Shown: positions 16,463 through 25,541, counted from the stretch's first letter. The stretch is 64,000 bases of DNA from VRUE01 sp963817945 (GCA_963817945.1 CAWFQH010000005.1:186001-250000); one strand, 5' to 3'. Notes: generated by a model from the sequence alone, not told the origin. Made by a program: numbers and translations.

Positions 16463-18803
16463 CTTCTCCTCCTCCTCCGTCGTTACCCGTTCCCACCTCG
16501 GTTGCGGACGTTAGAGCCTCGGGATCCCTCAGAGCGCGAACCGCCTTCCGCGCGGCGTGCGCGCCCAGCGCACGGTAGGCCTCGAACTTCTGGTCATCGA
16601 AGAGCTGATCCATGGTCGAGTGGTAGGGAAAGCGGCGCGACTTCTCGTGGTAGGCCTTGACGTCCCACGGTGCGTCGTCGGTGACGGCGGTGCGGCAGTA
16701 GACGAGCCTGCCGGTGTAGGTCTCGCCCGCCTCCCGGTCCTCCTCGTCGCGATTCGCCGTCAGGTCCCCGCTCGGCGTGACCCGGTAGTGGATTGTCCCG
16801 ACCGCGATGCACTCTGCCGAGATCCGGGACTTCTTGTCCGGGGCGATCTTGTCGGGCTTGATGTCAATCTCGACCTGGAGGTCGCCGCGGGCCAGGGCGA
16901 CCGCCTCGCCGAGGGCGCGGAACGTGCCGCTCGGGTCGCCGCCGCCGTCGAAGCAGTAGATGGTCGTGCAGCCCCGCCGCAGAAGCTCGACCAACCCGAG
17001 GTTGTCGTAGTGACCGCCGTCGGTTACGTATAGAAAGCGGTCGTTCAGCTTGGTCAGGCCGAGCATCTCTTTGAAGAGGTAGATCGGAGTGGCGCGCTGG
17101 CGGCCCACAAGCGCGACCAGCGAGTCACGCACGGCGACGGCTTGGCCCCGCGCCCGGCCTTTGAGAAGGTTCAGCAGACGCTTTCCCCGTCCCACCCGTG
17201 CCATGACGCGACTCACTGGCGCGAGGCGGGGCTTCCTGACGTCGGCCAGGCGACGCGGATTGGGGACCCAGACGCCGAGCCTGACGTTGACCAGCGCCAT
17301 CAGGAAGCCCAGCGCTCGAATCGACTTCTTGCCCATCGCCGGCGAGACGGCCGCCCCGGACATCGCGACCGCCGCCCGCAGGGTCATGTCGCGCCGGGTC
17401 CGCTCGGCCTGCCGCTCGTACTCGGGGGTATCGACCGTTTCGACCAGCGGCCCGCCCACTGTCTCCCTGGTGAAGGCGAACGGCGTCGCGGCCCGCCCCG
17501 GTGGCGTCTCGCCGGCATCCGAGACGTTCGCGGCCGCGCAGACGATCAGCTCCGGGAAGTCCGCCGCCTCTTTCAGGTCCGAGAGTGAGAACGGCTCGCA
17601 GTAGTCGACCTCCTCGACCGACCTCTGGTCGACTCGTCGCACGAAGAACGCCGAGCTGAGCCGGCGCCGGTAGAAGGGATGCAACGACCACTGCGTGAGG
17701 TCGGAGATGGCCCAGAGGAGCAGGGCAGCGGCGAGGGCTATCCCGAGTCCCCGCCCCGAGGCAATCCCGGTGTCGGTAGCAGCGAGGTTCGCAAGCCACA
17801 GGAACGCGCTGATGACGACCAGCGGGCCTGCGACCGCACCGGCGGCGAGCGCAAAGAACGACCGTCGGCGCACGATGAAGGCCCACACCGCGCCCAGCAC
17901 GGTGGTGAGGATCGCGCCCAGGTTCAGCTTCGCGAAGAGGCTGGTCCCGGTTTCCGCCGCGTCTTTGACTTCCTCCCCCTCCCCGGTCCCCGCGCCAGAC
18001 GGCAAGGCTTCGGCAACGCCGTCGAGCGGAAGGTCACCGGCGTCCCGAGCCCAGAGGATCGCCTGCGGCGCGACGACCAGGAAGAGGAAGCTGAGCGCGG
18101 CCAAAGCCAGCAGCCGATAGGCCCAGACCTCACGCAACCGCTCGGTCCCGAGCCAACGGAGGAAGCCCCCCGCCCCGTCACGCAGCCTGCAAATGAGGTC
18201 CGGCAGGGCGAATCCGATCCCCGCCACGACGAGCCCACCCAGGGCCCACCAGGTCAAGCCGTGCACTTCGAGCGAGCCCTTGGCGTTCGGCCCGGCCAGT
18301 TGCTCGTACAGGCCACCGATGAGCCAGCCGAACGGAACGGCGACCAGGTAGACCGCGAGCCCGATCAAGGCGAGGTTGACGACGAGGCCGAGCAGCAAGC
18401 GGACAGCCAAGCGAACTTTCCCGCCCAGGCCGGGAGCCAGGTAGGTCGAGTTATTGCGGAGGTGCTGCTCCTCAGGCGAGCCGGGCGCGTAGACCGGCGG
18501 GCCATCCTTGAGCAGTCGCGCATCTGACTTGCTCACCACCGAGGCGTAGGAGGCGGCGATGTAGCAGCCGCCCGAGACCGCCGACACGTAGCGCGCTTTC
18601 TCCAGCTCCCCTTCCTCCTGCAGCACCTGCAGGGCGCCGAGGTTGAAGCTGGCAGAGCGGATCCCTCCGCCGGAGCAGCAGATCCCAGTAACCCCCGCTG
18701 TGGGCGTTACGAGCGGCCGGCAGGGCGGCGGCTCACGGGGCGGGCGAACGCCGCGCAGCCAGTCGCCGAATCGGCGCCCCCAGGTCCGCCCTTCCTCCCG
18801 CAT
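16422..18803 (-). CDS. Multi-pass membrane protein with split patatin-like phospholipase domain
   Basis: 793 residues from the ATG at 18803. Patatin elements are present: oxyanion loop CCSGGGIRSASFNLGALQVL (about residue 42), nucleophile AVSGGCYIAASY (Ser of the S-G-G; the usual leading Gly is Ala), and the catalytic Asp in YVTDGGHYDNLGLVELLRRG some 500 residues later. Between them lie several hydrophobic helices (LLLGLVVNLALIGLAVYLVAV, LLALAALSFLFLVVAPQAI, ALAAGAVAGPLVVISAFLWLA), so the enzyme is membrane-embedded with the catalytic dyad split by a transmembrane region. It is probably a lipid acyl hydrolase. The start has a poor ribosome site and is somewhat uncertain. Confidence 0.78.
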   Translation of the reverse strand: MREEGRTWGRRFGDWLRGVRPPREPPPCRPLVTPTAGVTGICCSGGGIRSASFNLGALQVLQEEGELEKARYVSAVSGGCYIAASYASVVSKSDARLLKDGPPVYAPGSPEEQHLRNNSTYLAPGLGGKVRLAVRLLLGLVVNLALIGLAVYLVAVPFGWLIGGLYEQLAGPNAKGSLEVHGLTWWALGGLVVAGIGFALPDLICRLRDGAGGFLRWLGTERLREVWAYRLLALAALSFLFLVVAPQAILWARDAGDLPLDGVAEALPSGAGTGEGEEVKDAAETGTSLFAKLNLGAILTTVLGAVWAFIVRRRSFFALAAGAVAGPLVVISAFLWLANLAATDTGIASGRGLGIALAAALLLWAISDLTQWSLHPFYRRRLSSAFFVRRVDQRSVEEVDYCEPFSLSDLKEAADFPELIVCAAANVSDAGETPPGRAATPFAFTRETVGGPLVETVDTPEYERQAERTRRDMTLRAAVAMSGAAVSPAMGKKSIRALGFLMALVNVRLGVWVPNPRRLADVRKPRLAPVSRVMARVGRGKRLLNLLKGRARGQAVAVRDSLVALVGRQRATPIYLFKEMLGLTKLNDRFLYVTDGGHYDNLGLVELLRRGCTTIYCFDGGGDPSGTFRALGEAVALARGDLQVEIDIKPDKIAPDKKSRISAECIAVGTIHYRVTPSGDLTANRDEEDREAGETYTGRLVYCRTAVTDDAPWDVKAYHEKSRRFPYHSTMDQLFDDQKFEAYRALGAHAARKAVRALRDPEALTSATEVGTGNDGGGGEDGRRLRNQAPRPV

Positions 18804-18847
18804 GGAGAGACTTCTATCAGTAAGGATCTCTGGTGCGACGCCGCGGC

Positions 18848-19726
18848 CTACAGCTCGGGCACGTCGGCACCGATCGGAGCGATCGGGATGCGGCGGACCT
18901 CGGCCCAGCCGGCACAGCGGCGCTCCAGCTCTGCCATCACCTTGCCGGCCTCTTCGAGGGTGGTCCAGACCAGAACGGAAGGACCCGCGCCCGAGATCGT
19001 CGCCCCGAGCGCTCCCATCTCGCGAGCGTCGTCGACGATCTCCATCGATCGCGGATAGAGACTGCGGCGGCGTGGCTGGTGGATGCGGTCGCAAAGCCCG
19101 CGTGAGACCAACTCGAGGTCTGCTTGCTGGATGCCGACGATCAGCTCGGTGGCCGCGGCGACGTTGGCAATCGCGTCCTCGATCGGGATCTCATCCGGGA
19201 TCGCCTCCCGGGCCAGCTCGGTGGACACTTCTTCGCCGGGGATGACGACGATTGCCTCTTCCAGCGGGCCGTGCTTCATCGAGTCGGCCTGCGGCCCGTC
19301 GGGGCCGCGGCTGCAGGCCACCAAGCCACCGTAGATCGCCGCTGCGACGTTGTCGGGGTGACCCTCGATCTCAGCCGCTCGAATCAGCATCTCCTCCCTG
19401 GAGAGACCCAGCTCGTAGAGGTGGTCAGCGGCAAAGAGCCCGGCGACGATCGCGGCAGCGCTGGATCCGAGCCCGCGGGCGAGAGGTATGTCGCTGCGCA
19501 GGCGAAAGGCGAGGCCGTCGGCTGGATGGAGGGTCTCGAAAGCACGGACGATGAGATTGTCGCGTCCTTTCGAGACCCCGAGAGAGCTACGGTCGACCTC
19601 GAACTCGCCGGTCTCCTCGACTTCCAGCTCCAGGTACAGGGCAAGCGCCACTGCCAGGACGTCGTAGCCCGGGCCAAGGTTGGCCGAGGAGGCCGGGACG
19701 CGGACGAGCCGGCGCCGGGCGGTCAA
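18848..19726 (-). CDS. thrB: Homoserine kinase
   Basis: 292 residues, the family's usual length. GHMP-kinase signatures are present: the N-terminal VPASSANLGPGYDVLAVAL, the ATP-binding loop PLARGLGSSAAAIVAGLF (about residues 83-100) and a C-terminal GATISGAGPSVLVW glycine-rich motif. It phosphorylates homoserine to O-phosphohomoserine, the substrate of ThrC. Its ATG overlaps the thrC stop codon (ATGA, 19723-19726), so the two are translationally coupled. It is the last gene of the lysA-hom-thrC-thrB cluster. Confidence 0.95.
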   Translation of the reverse strand: MTARRRLVRVPASSANLGPGYDVLAVALALYLELEVEETGEFEVDRSSLGVSKGRDNLIVRAFETLHPADGLAFRLRSDIPLARGLGSSAAAIVAGLFAADHLYELGLSREEMLIRAAEIEGHPDNVAAAIYGGLVACSRGPDGPQADSMKHGPLEEAIVVIPGEEVSTELAREAIPDEIPIEDAIANVAAATELIVGIQQADLELVSRGLCDRIHQPRRRSLYPRSMEIVDDAREMGALGATISGAGPSVLVWTTLEEAGKVMAELERRCAGWAEVRRIPIAPIGADVPEL

Positions 19727-20757
19727 TCGAACACCGCCCGCTCGACGGCGGCGAGGTCGTTCTCGCAGTTGATCACCGCAGGCGCCTTGGAGAGAGCGGT
19801 GTCGGGATCCTTGAGGCCGTGACCGGTGAGGACGCAGACGACCGACTCGGGCGGGGTCATATCCTCGAGGACCGGCAGGCCGTGGGCGAGCAGGCCGGCG
19901 ACCGAGGCGGCCGAGGCCGGCTCGCAGAAGACCCCTTCGCCGGTGGCGAGCCAGCGGTAGGCGTCGAGGATCTGGGCGTCGGAGACGGCGGCGACCCGTC
20001 CTCGCGAGGCGGTGAAGGCAGCCATCGCCTCCTCCCAGCGCGCGGGATTGCCGATCCGGATCGCCGAGGCGACAGTCTCCGGCTGCGCGACGGGCTCGCC
20101 TCGAACCAGCGGTGCCGCCCCATCGGCTTGGAAGCCGTAGACGATCGGCGCTGCGTCCCTCTCCTGGAAGCCGCGCCAGTAGGCGGTCACGTTGCCGGCG
20201 TTGCCGACCGGAATCGCCAGCGCGCCCGGCGGACCGCCCAGCTCGTCGACGATCTCGAAGGCGGCGGTCTTCTGGCCCTCGATGCGGTAGGGGTTGATGG
20301 AGTTGACCAGCTCGATCGGGTGCTTCTGCGCAAGCTCGCGGACGATTGAGAGCGCCTCGTCGAAGTTGCCCTGCAGGGCGACGACGCGGGCGCCGTGCAT
20401 CAGGGCCTGGGCCAGCTTGCCGATCGCGATCTTGCCCTCCGGCACGATCACGGCGCCTCGCAGCCCGGCCCGCGCCGCATAGGCGGCGGCGCTCGCCGCC
20501 GTGTTGCCGGTCGAGGCGCAGATCACCGCCTCCGCCCCCCGCCCCTTCGCCCGCGACACCGCGACCGTCATTCCCCGGTCCTTGAAGGAGCCGGTCGGGT
20601 TTGCGCCCTCAAACTTGAGATAGGCCCGCACCCCGAGCCGCTCCGAGAGCCGCGGCGCCTCGATCAGCGGCGTCGACCCCTCGTTGAGGGAGACGACGGG
20701 GTCGTTCTCTTCCAGCGGGAGCCGGTCCCGATAGCGCTCTATCAGCGGAACTGCCAC
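19723..20757 (-). CDS. thrC: Threonine synthase
   Basis: 344 residues from the GTG at 20757 (VAVPLIERYRDRLPL). The frame is open a further 29 codons upstream, but that region is the structured element B, so the shorter start is preferred. It is a PLP-dependent fold-type II enzyme: the PLP lysine is in TGSFKDRGMT, the substrate loop is CASTGNTAASAAAYAARAG, and the phosphate-binding glycines are in IPVGNAGNVTAYWRG. It converts O-phosphohomoserine to threonine. It lies between hom and thrB; the structured element in front may control it. Confidence 0.94.
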   Translation of the reverse strand: MAVPLIERYRDRLPLEENDPVVSLNEGSTPLIEAPRLSERLGVRAYLKFEGANPTGSFKDRGMTVAVSRAKGRGAEAVICASTGNTAASAAAYAARAGLRGAVIVPEGKIAIGKLAQALMHGARVVALQGNFDEALSIVRELAQKHPIELVNSINPYRIEGQKTAAFEIVDELGGPPGALAIPVGNAGNVTAYWRGFQERDAAPIVYGFQADGAAPLVRGEPVAQPETVASAIRIGNPARWEEAMAAFTASRGRVAAVSDAQILDAYRWLATGEGVFCEPASAASVAGLLAHGLPVLEDMTPPESVVCVLTGHGLKDPDTALSKAPAVINCENDLAAVERAVFD

Positions 20758-20764
20758 TACGAAC

Positions 20765-20883
20765 GGCCTCGAAAACCAAGCAGATCGGTGGACGCAGGGA
20801 GGTTGGTGAGGGGAGCGCACTTTTCCGTGCGTGACCCGATCCAACCGACCGAGGACACCGAGCTGCGCCGGTTTGCAGAGGCC
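20765..20883 (-). ncRNA. Structured element B, copy 2 (cis-RNA candidate in the hom-thrC gap)
   Basis: The element fills the gap between the hom stop (2 bases away) and the thrC start (7 bases away). On the minus strand it is closed by GGCCTC/GAGGCC and an inner AAACC/GGTTT stem, has a GGTTGG/CCAACC helix and a CGCAC-GGAAAA-GTGCG hairpin. It repeats the blocks ACCGGCGCA..TCGG.GTCCTC.GTCG and CTCCCTGCGTCC...GATCTGCTTGGT of copy 1. Stems differ in sequence but keep pairing. Attenuation or a ligand-responsive leader is possible; a mobile repeat is the alternative. Confidence 0.55.
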
Positions 20884-20884
20884 G

Positions 20885-22111
20885 TCAAACGAACTCCTCC
20901 TCGATGACGCGGATGGCCCGCGGCGGCGAGCGCAGCTCCTCCAGCTCGGCGATTTGCTCCAGGGCCGCCGCGAAGCGCGACTCGAGGCACTCGTGGACGA
21001 CCATCACCAGCCGCGCGTCGTCGCCGATGCCGCGCTGGACGACGCTCTTGACCGAGATCTCGTTGTCGCCGAGGAGGCGGGCGATATTGGCGAGGACACC
21101 GGGACGGTCAGCGACCTCGAGGTGCAGGTAAAAGGAAGAAGAGACGTCGGTGACGACCGGCAGCACCTCGCGGGTCTCGTGCACGGGCGCCTCGCCGGCG
21201 AGGATCGAGACGACGTCGCCGAGCACCGCGGAGGCGGTCTCGACGCCGCCGGCCCCCGGGCCGGACATCGTCACCTCGGTGATCGCCGGCGCCTCGACCA
21301 TCACCGCGTTGAAGGGTCCCTCCACCGGGGCCAGCGGGTGGCCGCCGTAGAGGAAGCAGGGGAAGACGCGGACGCTGATGCCACCGTCGCGCCGTTCGGC
21401 GACGCCGAGCAGCTTCAGCGAGAGGTCGAGCTCCTTGGCGTAGGCGATGTCGTCGGGCTGGATCGCCTCGATCCCCTCGCTGACCACGTCGTCGAGCGAG
21501 ACCGGGGTGTGGAAGGCGAGGCGAGCGAGGATCGCCATCTTTGCCGCGGCATCGGCGCCGTTGACGTCGTCGCTCGGGTCGGCCTCGGCGTAGCCCAGAT
21601 CCTGGGCGCGGGCGAGCACGTCCTCGTAGGCGGCGCCGGTCGAGGCCATCTCGCTGAGGATGAAGTTCGTGGTGCCGTTGACGATGCCGAAGACCTTGCT
21701 GATCTCGGTCACGCCCAAGCTCTCCTGGATCACCCGCACGATTGGAATCACACCGGCCACTGCAGCCTCGAAGCGCAGCTGCACGCCCGCCTCGCGGGCA
21801 GCCGCGAAGAGCTCCTCACCGTGCTGGGCCAGCAGCTGCTTGTTGGCGGTGACGACCGGCTTGCCGGCCTGCAGCGCCGCCAGTACGTGCTCGCGGGCCG
21901 GATCGGTGCCGCCGATCAGCTCGACGACGAGATCGGAGCGCGCCAGGATCTCGTCGAAGTCGCCATCGTCACGGGTCAGCGTCCCCACCAACTCCGGCCG
22001 CCGCCCCGTCGCTGCCTCGACCGCGTCCGCGCGCTGGGCGAGCAGCTCCACGAAGGCGCCGCCAACCGTGCCGCGTCCGAGCAGTCCTATGCGAACAGGC
22101 TCAGGAGACAT
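20885..22111 (-). CDS. hom: Homoserine dehydrogenase
   Basis: 408 residues. N-terminal Rossmann motif (VRIGLLGRGTVGGAFVELL), the family's catalytic signature region (GIVNGTTNFILSEMASTGAAYEDVLARAQDLGYAEADPSDDVNGADAAAK) with the catalytic Lys at its end, and a C-terminal ACT domain (YLHLEVADRPGVLANIARLLGDNEISVKSV, about residues 335-400) that normally mediates threonine feedback inhibition. It reduces aspartate semialdehyde to homoserine. It starts 20 bases after lysA ends, so it is cotranscribed with the lysine gene at the branch point. Confidence 0.95.
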   Translation of the reverse strand: MSPEPVRIGLLGRGTVGGAFVELLAQRADAVEAATGRRPELVGTLTRDDGDFDEILARSDLVVELIGGTDPAREHVLAALQAGKPVVTANKQLLAQHGEELFAAAREAGVQLRFEAAVAGVIPIVRVIQESLGVTEISKVFGIVNGTTNFILSEMASTGAAYEDVLARAQDLGYAEADPSDDVNGADAAAKMAILARLAFHTPVSLDDVVSEGIEAIQPDDIAYAKELDLSLKLLGVAERRDGGISVRVFPCFLYGGHPLAPVEGPFNAVMVEAPAITEVTMSGPGAGGVETASAVLGDVVSILAGEAPVHETREVLPVVTDVSSSFYLHLEVADRPGVLANIARLLGDNEISVKSVVQRGIGDDARLVMVVHECLESRFAAALEQIAELEELRSPPRAIRVIEEEFV

Positions 22112-22131
22112 CAGGGTCCGGGGCCATCGGT

Positions 22132-23436
22132 TCAGGGGACATCGCGGGCGGTGAGGTCCTCATAGGTCTCGCGCCGCACCACGACCCGCGCCTCGCCGTC
22201 GCGGCAGAAGACGACCGGCGGCCGAGTGACGCCGTTGTAGTTGCTCGCCATCGCGTAGCCGTAAGCGCCCGTCGCTGGCGTGGCGAGGACATCGCCGGGG
22301 GCCGGCCCGGCCAACATCGCATCGCGGACGAGCACGTCGCCGGACTCGCAGTGCATGCCGGCGATCGTCGCGAGCGTGTCCGGAGAAGCGGCAGCGCGAT
22401 CGGCGATCAAAGCCTCGTAGCGGGAGCCGTAGAGCATCGGACGCAGGTTGTCGGAGATGCCGCCGTCGACGGCAACGTAGGTACGGATGTTGGGAATCTC
22501 CTTCACGGTGCCGACCCGGTACAGCGTCAGCCCAGCGTTGCCGACCAGGGAGCGGCCGGGCTCGACCAGGATCCGCACGCTCTCGCCGAAGACGTCGCGC
22601 ACCCCATGCACCTTGACCTCGACGTAGGAATCGACCGAGGGCGGCTCGTCCTCTGCCGTGTAGGCGATGCCGAGGCCACCGCCGACGTTGACGACGCGGC
22701 ACCAGTCGCCGGCGAGCTCGCCGAGCGCCCGGATCGCCAGCCGGTAGGGCTCCAGCTCGAAGATCTGGGAGCCGATGTGGGCGTGCAGCCCAACCAGGTC
22801 CAGCACGTCGGAGGCGAGCACACGCTCGATAGCCCGCGCCGCCAACCCATCCTCGATGCCGAAGCCGAACTTGGAGTCGAGCTGACCGGTGGTGATGTAG
22901 TCGTGGGTCGAGGGCTTGATCCCGGGCGTGACGCGGATCAGCACCTTCTGGGAGCTGTCGAGCAGGCGCTCGCAGCGTTCGATCTCGTCGAAGGAGTCGA
23001 TGATCAGGTGGGCGACGCCGGCGCGCGTCGCGAGCAGGATCTCCTCGTCGCTCTTGTTGTTGCCGTGCATGTGAATGCGAGCCGGATCGAATCCGGCGTG
23101 CAGCGCCATGTGCAACTCGCCGCCGGACGCAACATCAACCGATAGCCCCTCTTCTGCGAAGAGGCGGTAGGCGGCGGTGCATGGGAAGGCCTTGCTGGCG
23201 TAGAGGACCTCGAAGTCCTCGGTTCTGCGCTCGAACGCTTCGCGGTAAGCGCGGGCCCGGGCGCGCATGTCGTCCTCGGCGTAGACGTAGGCCGGGGTGC
23301 CGAACTCGGCCGCTAGCTCGACCGCGTCGCAGCCGGCGATCTCGAGATGACCCCGCTCGTTAACCCGGCTGCCGGCCGGGTATACCGCCGAGCCCTCGAT
23401 CGGGTCAGCCACAGCTGCCTGTCCGCGCTCCGCCAT
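22132..23436 (-). CDS. lysA: Diaminopimelate decarboxylase
   Basis: 434 residues, alanine-racemase-like fold III. The PLP lysine is in VLYASKAFPC, the phosphate-binding loop is NVGGGLGIAY, the active-site EPGRSLVGNAG and the C-terminal MHCESGDVLVRD (catalytic Cys from the partner subunit) are intact. It makes lysine from meso-diaminopimelate. It heads the aspartate-family cluster lysA-hom-thrC-thrB, an arrangement widespread in actinobacteria. Confidence 0.95.
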   Translation of the reverse strand: MAERGQAAVADPIEGSAVYPAGSRVNERGHLEIAGCDAVELAAEFGTPAYVYAEDDMRARARAYREAFERRTEDFEVLYASKAFPCTAAYRLFAEEGLSVDVASGGELHMALHAGFDPARIHMHGNNKSDEEILLATRAGVAHLIIDSFDEIERCERLLDSSQKVLIRVTPGIKPSTHDYITTGQLDSKFGFGIEDGLAARAIERVLASDVLDLVGLHAHIGSQIFELEPYRLAIRALGELAGDWCRVVNVGGGLGIAYTAEDEPPSVDSYVEVKVHGVRDVFGESVRILVEPGRSLVGNAGLTLYRVGTVKEIPNIRTYVAVDGGISDNLRPMLYGSRYEALIADRAAASPDTLATIAGMHCESGDVLVRDAMLAGPAPGDVLATPATGAYGYAMASNYNGVTRPPVVFCRDGEARVVVRRETYEDLTARDVP

Positions 23437-23472
23437 CGGACGGCATTGTGACGGGAATGGTGCCGGTCTCGG

Positions 23473-24198
23473 CTAGCGCCCGCCGGGGAGCACGCCGCCG
23501 ACCGTTTCTTTTACTTTGCCGACGGTTTCGTCGACGGTTTTGCCCACGGTCGATTCGGGACCGACTACCCCGTCGACGACGTCTTCGGTGACTTCGGTGA
23601 CGCCGGTCTCGCCTAGCGCGCCCCCGGTGGCGCCGTCGACGCCGGAGACGGTGTCGTTGACGGCGCCGGTCACGGCGCCGGAGGGAGACGAGGTGGCTGC
23701 CCCGCCGCCGCTGCCCTCACCCGCTTGCGAGCCGCCGCCTCCGCCGCCTCCGCCGCTACTACCACCACCCCCGCTCGATGCCGAGTTCGTCCCGGTTGGC
23801 GTCTGGGAGGGCGCTTCGCCGCCGGACCCAGCGCCCGGAGCGGTCGCGCCGGGGTCGGCGGTCGTCGCCGAGGGCGCCTGCCGCGCCGCGCCCGGCGCGC
23901 CGACCAGCGCCCCGGTCGCCGTTCCACCGGCTGCCTCGTCGCCTCGTACCTGACCGCCGCCTTTGGCAGCGGCGCCCGTGGCGCCCGCTGGGGCCGAATC
24001 GATGGTCGCGCCGCCTGCGCCCGAGCGCGGTGCAGCAGCTGCGCCGGTGTCGTCGCCGCCGCCAAGACCGAGCTCGCCGAGCGGCCAGTCCCTCAGCGCC
24101 TGGGCGGAAACGAGGACGACGAAGGCAACGACGGCAGCAGCGATCAGCGCCGTGCCCGAGACCGCGCCCGCGAGATAGGTCTGCGCTTGGCGAACCAT
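23473..24198 (-). CDS. Membrane-anchored low-complexity protein, unknown function
   Basis: 241 residues. A short cytoplasmic start and one membrane helix (GAVSGTALIAAAVVAFVVLVSAQAL) are followed by a long Gly/Ala/Ser/Thr/Pro-rich segment (about 45-170) with a run of nine glycines. The C-terminus has a repeated Val-Gly/Thr-Val pattern (DTVSGVDGATGGALGET, VDETVGKVKETVGGVLPGG). It looks like an extracytoplasmic spacer or wall-associated protein. The low complexity raises the chance of slippage variation. Neighbouring M23 peptidase supports a cell-envelope context. Confidence 0.6.
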   Translation of the reverse strand: MVRQAQTYLAGAVSGTALIAAAVVAFVVLVSAQALRDWPLGELGLGGGDDTGAAAAPRSGAGGATIDSAPAGATGAAAKGGGQVRGDEAAGGTATGALVGAPGAARQAPSATTADPGATAPGAGSGGEAPSQTPTGTNSASSGGGGSSGGGGGGGGSQAGEGSGGGAATSSPSGAVTGAVNDTVSGVDGATGGALGETGVTEVTEDVVDGVVGPESTVGKTVDETVGKVKETVGGVLPGGR

Positions 24199-24294
24199 TT
24201 AAATCGCCTCCTACCCGCAGGGTCCCACCTGAGCATCGTCGGTCCATACCCAATAATGGAACTTCTTAGCAATTGTGGGTAAAGGCGCGGGACG

Positions 24295-24354
24295 GGCTGG
24301 GGCTACTTAGGGGCGTACTTAGGGGCCTATAGCCCCCCTAAGTCGCCCCCAGCC
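24295..24354 (-). terminator. Strong hairpin after the M23 peptidase gene
   Basis: GGCTGGGG/CCCCAGCC (24295-24302, 24347-24354) encloses ACTTAGGGG/CCCCTAAGT (24317-24325, 24335-24343). A second TACTTAGGGGC copy sits in the left arm at 24304-24314. It lies just beyond the peptidase stop codon at 24357, so it is a likely terminator or 3' end barrier for that gene. Confidence 0.6.
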
Positions 24355-24356
24355 GG

Positions 24357-25541
24357 CTATAGGTAGCCGAGCGGATCGGTGGGGGCGCCGTTGATCCGGA
24401 CCTCGAAGTGGAGATGGTCTCCGTAGCAGTGGCCCGTGCAGCCCACGTAGCCGATCACGTCGCCCTGCGAGACGCTGCCGGCCGTGACCGCGAACGAGGA
24501 CTGGTGCGCGTAACAGGTCTGCAGGCCGCCGCCGTGGTCGATGCAGGTGAAGTTCCCGTAGCCGCCGCTTTCGGCGTCCGACTGCACCAGCACGATCGAG
24601 CCGGCGTCGGCGGCGCGGATCGCCGTCCCGGCCGGGACGGCGATGTCGATCCCCTCGTGCATCGAGCCCCAGCGCGGCCCAAAGCCGGAGACGACGGGTC
24701 CGTCGACCGGCCAGATCAGCTGCCCGGAGCCATAGCGGATCGGCCCGGCCGGCAGCGGTGAGGAAGAGGTCGACTGCAGCTGGGCGGCGATTTCGGCCGA
24801 GATCTCGGCCATGTCGGCCTCGAGGTGGTCCTCGTGGGTGCTGATCCGGCTCAGCGCCGCCGCGCGCTGCCGCCGTGCCGCGACAAGCTCGGACTGGCGA
24901 CTCTGGACTGCCGCCCGGGCGCTCGCCAGCGCCTGCTCTTCGGCGGCGATGGCGTCGCGCGCCGCTTCGATCGTGTTCTTCGCAGAGCGCAGCCTGGCAA
25001 CCGTCCGCTTCACCTGGTCGCGCAAATCGCGGACGCGGACGACGATCGCTTCGTCGAGGCCGTTGATCCGGCTCAGGTACTCGCTGCGGTCGATCAGCTC
25101 GTCGAACCCGTCGGAGCTGACGATCACGCTGAGCATGTCCGGGGTGCCGGTCTGGTAGATCGCAACGAGCCGCTCGCGCAGCGCCACAAGGGCCCGTTTG
25201 AGGCGGGCTTTGACGACGGCCAGGTGCCGCTTGGCGGCGTCAAGGTCAGCGATTGCCCGGTTGAGCTCTGCCTGCTTGGCTTCGAGCCGGACCTGCACCT
25301 CTTCCTCACGCGCCCGCAGAATCGCGACCTCCTCGGTCAGCTGCTCGATCTGCGTTCGGTAGCGCGAAATGGTCGTCGTCAGGACGCCCTTGCGCTCCCG
25401 TACCTCCGAGAGCTTCGCTTCCTTCTCGTCGAGCTTTTCGCTGAGGTCCTCAGCCAGCGCGACGGAGCTGGAGAGGAGCAGCATCAATAGCGCCGCCACG
25501 GCGGCAGCTGCAGCCGCCGGGGCCCGGCGAATCTCAAACAT
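24357..25541 (-). CDS. Secreted peptidoglycan hydrolase: coiled coil plus M23 (LytM) peptidase
   Basis: 394 residues. Signal peptide (ALLMLLLSSSVALA, cleavage near residue 30), a long coiled coil (about 32-255, as in EnvC and PcsB), then a C-terminal M23 domain. Zinc ligands are intact: His295 and Asp299 in MHEGIDIAV, and His378 in DHLHFEV with catalytic His376. Four cysteines in the catalytic domain (333, 343, 368, 372) could form disulfides. It should cut peptide cross-links during growth or division, with the coiled coil serving for regulation or recruitment by a membrane partner. Confidence 0.88.
   Translation of the reverse strand: MFEIRRAPAAAAAAVAALLMLLLSSSVALAEDLSEKLDEKEAKLSEVRERKGVLTTTISRYRTQIEQLTEEVAILRAREEEVQVRLEAKQAELNRAIADLDAAKRHLAVVKARLKRALVALRERLVAIYQTGTPDMLSVIVSSDGFDELIDRSEYLSRINGLDEAIVVRVRDLRDQVKRTVARLRSAKNTIEAARDAIAAEEQALASARAAVQSRQSELVAARRQRAAALSRISTHEDHLEADMAEISAEIAAQLQSTSSSPLPAGPIRYGSGQLIWPVDGPVVSGFGPRWGSMHEGIDIAVPAGTAIRAADAGSIVLVQSDAESGGYGNFTCIDHGGGLQTCYAHQSSFAVTAGSVSQGDVIGYVGCTGHCYGDHLHFEVRINGAPTDPLGYL

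Noticed and set aside
20831..22165. A 444-codon plus-strand frame opposite hom
   Set aside because: Antisense to a fully conserved homoserine dehydrogenase with an ACT domain; no ribosome site.
23700..24010. Gly/Ser-rich repeats in the 241-residue protein as a possible collagen-like or phase-variable tract
   Set aside because: There is no regular Gly-X-Y period and the nine-Gly run uses mixed codons, so a specific repeat class cannot be supported.
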